In this document: one piece after another, positions 62,626 through 64,000 of the stretch
Position numbering within the stretch: position 1 is the first letter of the stretch
Layout: every line of letters begins with the position of its first letter
Assembly (NCBI RefSeq): GCF_016406085.1
Contig: NZ_JAEHFJ010000008.1
Location: forward strand, 1-64,000
Source: Aureibaculum flavum
Lineage (GTDB): Bacteria; Bacteroidota; Bacteroidia; Flavobacteriales; Flavobacteriaceae
Direction of reading: 5' to 3'
Length of the DNA: 64,000 nucleotides
Notes under the pieces: generated by a model
Database searches by the model: none
What the model saw: only the letters and a program-made list of their open reading frames with translations
What the model was told of the DNA's origin: nothing
Made by a program: the position numbers and the translations under genes

Positions 62626-63759
62626 ATGAGTATAATTTATTTAGACAACGCAGCAACAACGCAGATAGATACTAAGGTAATTGAACGAATTACGGAAGTT
62701 ATGACTAATGTTCATGGCAATCCGTCTTCAACACATCAAGTGGGTAGGAAAGCGAAATCAGTGGTTGAAGCAGCCAGAAAAAGCATAGCAAAACATTTTA
62801 ATGTAACTGCGGGAGAGGTTGTGTTTACGGCAGGGGGAAGTGAAGCTGATAATTTAATACTGCGTAATGCAATTGTACATTTAGGAGTACAAAGAATAAT
62901 TACGACTAAAATTGAACATCATGCCGTGTTACATACTATTGAAGCCTTGGCCGAAGAGTTTAATATCACCATCGATTTTTTAGAATTAGACGAACGGGGA
63001 GTGGTAAATTATAGTCAAATTGAGGCTCTTTTGAATTCAAATAAAGAAAAAACCTTAGTGAGTTTAATGTCAGTAAATAATGAATTGGGAAACATATTAG
63101 ATAGCACGAAAGTCTCTGATTTATGTATAGCTCATAAGGCCTTTTTTCATTCAGATACGGTACAGGCTATTGGACATTATGCAATGGATTTACGAGAAGT
63201 ACCGATTGACTTTATTACAGCGAGTGCTCATAAATTCCATGGACCAAAAGGTGTGGGATTTGCCATTTTTAAAAAAGGTTTTGGCATAAAACCCATGTTA
63301 ATAGGAGGAGAGCAGGAGCGTGGTGCTAGAGCAGGAACAGAAAATGTGCCGCAAATAGCAGGAATGGAAATAGCATTAGATATAGCGTTGGAAAATGAAG
63401 AAATTGATAAAACATACATTACCAATTTAAAAAAGCATTTTATTAATCAAATTAAAAGTGAATTACCAACATTAGAATTTAACGGTTGTTCAGCAGATTT
63501 AGAACACAGTAGTTATACCATTTTAAATGTGCGTTTTCCAAAAGAATTACCAATGTTATTGTTCCAACTGGATCTAAAAGGTGTTGCGGCTTCAGGAGGC
63601 AGTGCTTGCCAAAGTGGAAGTGCAAAAGGCTCACATGTGCTGGAAGCCATTTTACCAGAACATAAGGTCAAATCAACTTCAGTTCGGTTTTCTTTTAGTA
63701 AATACAATACTTTAAAAGAAATTGATCAAGTTGTGGAAGTGTTGAAAAGTTTGGTTTAA
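62626..63759 (+). CDS. Cysteine desulfurase (NifS/IscS family)
   Basis: A 377-aa PLP enzyme that removes sulfur from cysteine for iron-sulfur cluster and thio-cofactor synthesis. PLP-site residues are visible: YLDNAATT at the N-terminus, His99 in IEHHAVL, Asp177 in FHSDTVQAIG, and Lys203 in SAHKFHGPKG. The persulfide cysteine is Cys328 in GGSACQSGSAKGSHVL. The short catalytic loop is of the NifS/IscS (group I) kind. No isc/suf genes adjoin, so the acceptor is unclear. Confidence 0.95.
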   Translation: MSIIYLDNAATTQIDTKVIERITEVMTNVHGNPSSTHQVGRKAKSVVEAARKSIAKHFNVTAGEVVFTAGGSEADNLILRNAIVHLGVQRIITTKIEHHAVLHTIEALAEEFNITIDFLELDERGVVNYSQIEALLNSNKEKTLVSLMSVNNELGNILDSTKVSDLCIAHKAFFHSDTVQAIGHYAMDLREVPIDFITASAHKFHGPKGVGFAIFKKGFGIKPMLIGGEQERGARAGTENVPQIAGMEIALDIALENEEIDKTYITNLKKHFINQIKSELPTLEFNGCSADLEHSSYTILNVRFPKELPMLLFQLDLKGVAASGGSACQSGSAKGSHVLEAILPEHKVKSTSVRFSFSKYNTLKEIDQVVEVLKSLV

Positions 63760-63767
63760 TTATTCAT

Positions 63768-64000
63768 TTATTTTAAAACACTTTTTACCTCTTCTAGCTT
63801 TCCGTCAATACTATTAGGGATAGGAAGTCCTAACAATTTACAGAGCAGTGGATAAATGTGTATGTTTTTAAACGAAGGAGTGATATATCCGTTTTTAAAA
63901 CCGGGACCATTGGCATAAAATATTCCGTGCATGTCTTTATACTTGGTATCTGGACCATGGATCCCCATTATTTTAATAGCGTTCTTTTTATACGATGCTA
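63768..64000 (-). CDS. C-terminus of an alkaline phosphatase/nucleotide pyrophosphatase family protein (partial)
   Basis: The window edge cuts the gene; about 76 codons remain, open at 64000. The visible end reads IMGIHGPDTKYKDMHGIFYA, NGPGFKNGYITPSFKNIHIY and PLLCKLLGLPIPNSIDGKLE. The GxHGPDTxxxDMHGIFxAxGPxF pattern is the final metal-site segment of ectonucleotide pyrophosphatase/phosphodiesterase-type members of the alkaline phosphatase superfamily. It converges on the cysteine desulfurase gene, with 8 bases between their stops. Confidence 0.8.
   Translation of the reverse strand, partial: ASYKKNAIKIMGIHGPDTKYKDMHGIFYANGPGFKNGYITPSFKNIHIYPLLCKLLGLPIPNSIDGKLEEVKSVLK

Overview
The window is low-GC chromosomal DNA from a member of the Bacteroidota, almost certainly a marine or soil Flavobacteriaceae. 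The evidence is the gene content: two-component propeller histidine kinases, DUF6090, DUF5706, WG-repeat proteins, YtxJ, a UbiA-type lipid prenyltransferase beside maf and smpB, many lipoproteins, Asp-rich TSP3-type repeats, and TAnnTTTG-like -7 promoter elements. No rRNA, tRNA, CRISPR array or recognisable transposase was found.

Layout. (1) 0.2-7.2 kb is an accessory array of single, unrelated plus-strand genes (unknown protein, ATP-grasp enzyme, TPM lipoprotein, propeller lipoprotein). They are separated by recurring non-coding repeats with a constant junction (GTT/GCC-N5-TAAT) just upstream of most genes; a minus-strand ABC exporter pair sits in the middle. (2) 7.5-15.8 kb holds an M1 peptidase, an alpha/beta hydrolase-sigma factor-membrane protein unit, and small accessory genes between further copies of the repeats. 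(3) 15.9-32 kb, all minus strand, is a signalling locus. It holds an acyltransferase-like membrane protein, a DUF6090 protein, three large histidine kinases without receiver or DNA-binding domains, a stand-alone receiver, a receiver-adenylate cyclase, and a DUF5706 (Pycsar-effector-type) membrane protein. A FAD oxidoreductase follows. (4) 32-38.3 kb has peptidases (DUF885, M28), a Rid-family lipoprotein, NTF2-like proteins and small hypothetical genes. (5) 38.5-64 kb is mostly core genome: a TPR kinase/LytTR regulator pair, typA, cytochrome c, an FKBP lipoprotein, maf/ubiA/smpB, hsp20, an S9 peptidase, a MutS-like ATPase, clpB, ytxJ, an OmpA-type porin and a cysteine desulfurase. A phosphatase-superfamily gene runs off the right edge.

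The strongest candidate for an undescribed system is the 17.6-29.9 kb operon. Outer-surface or periplasmic propeller/7TM sensors should phosphorylate a receiver fused to a class III cyclase, and the resulting nucleotide would be read by a DUF5706 membrane protein encoded next to it. The kinases share near-identical cores, and a frameshifted tail of a fourth kinase lies at 29.9-30.0 kb, so the cluster has grown and shrunk by duplication. The second candidate is the cassette-like repeat array at the left. Smaller observations include a palindrome shared by the hsp20 and clpB upstream regions and several decayed gene fragments.
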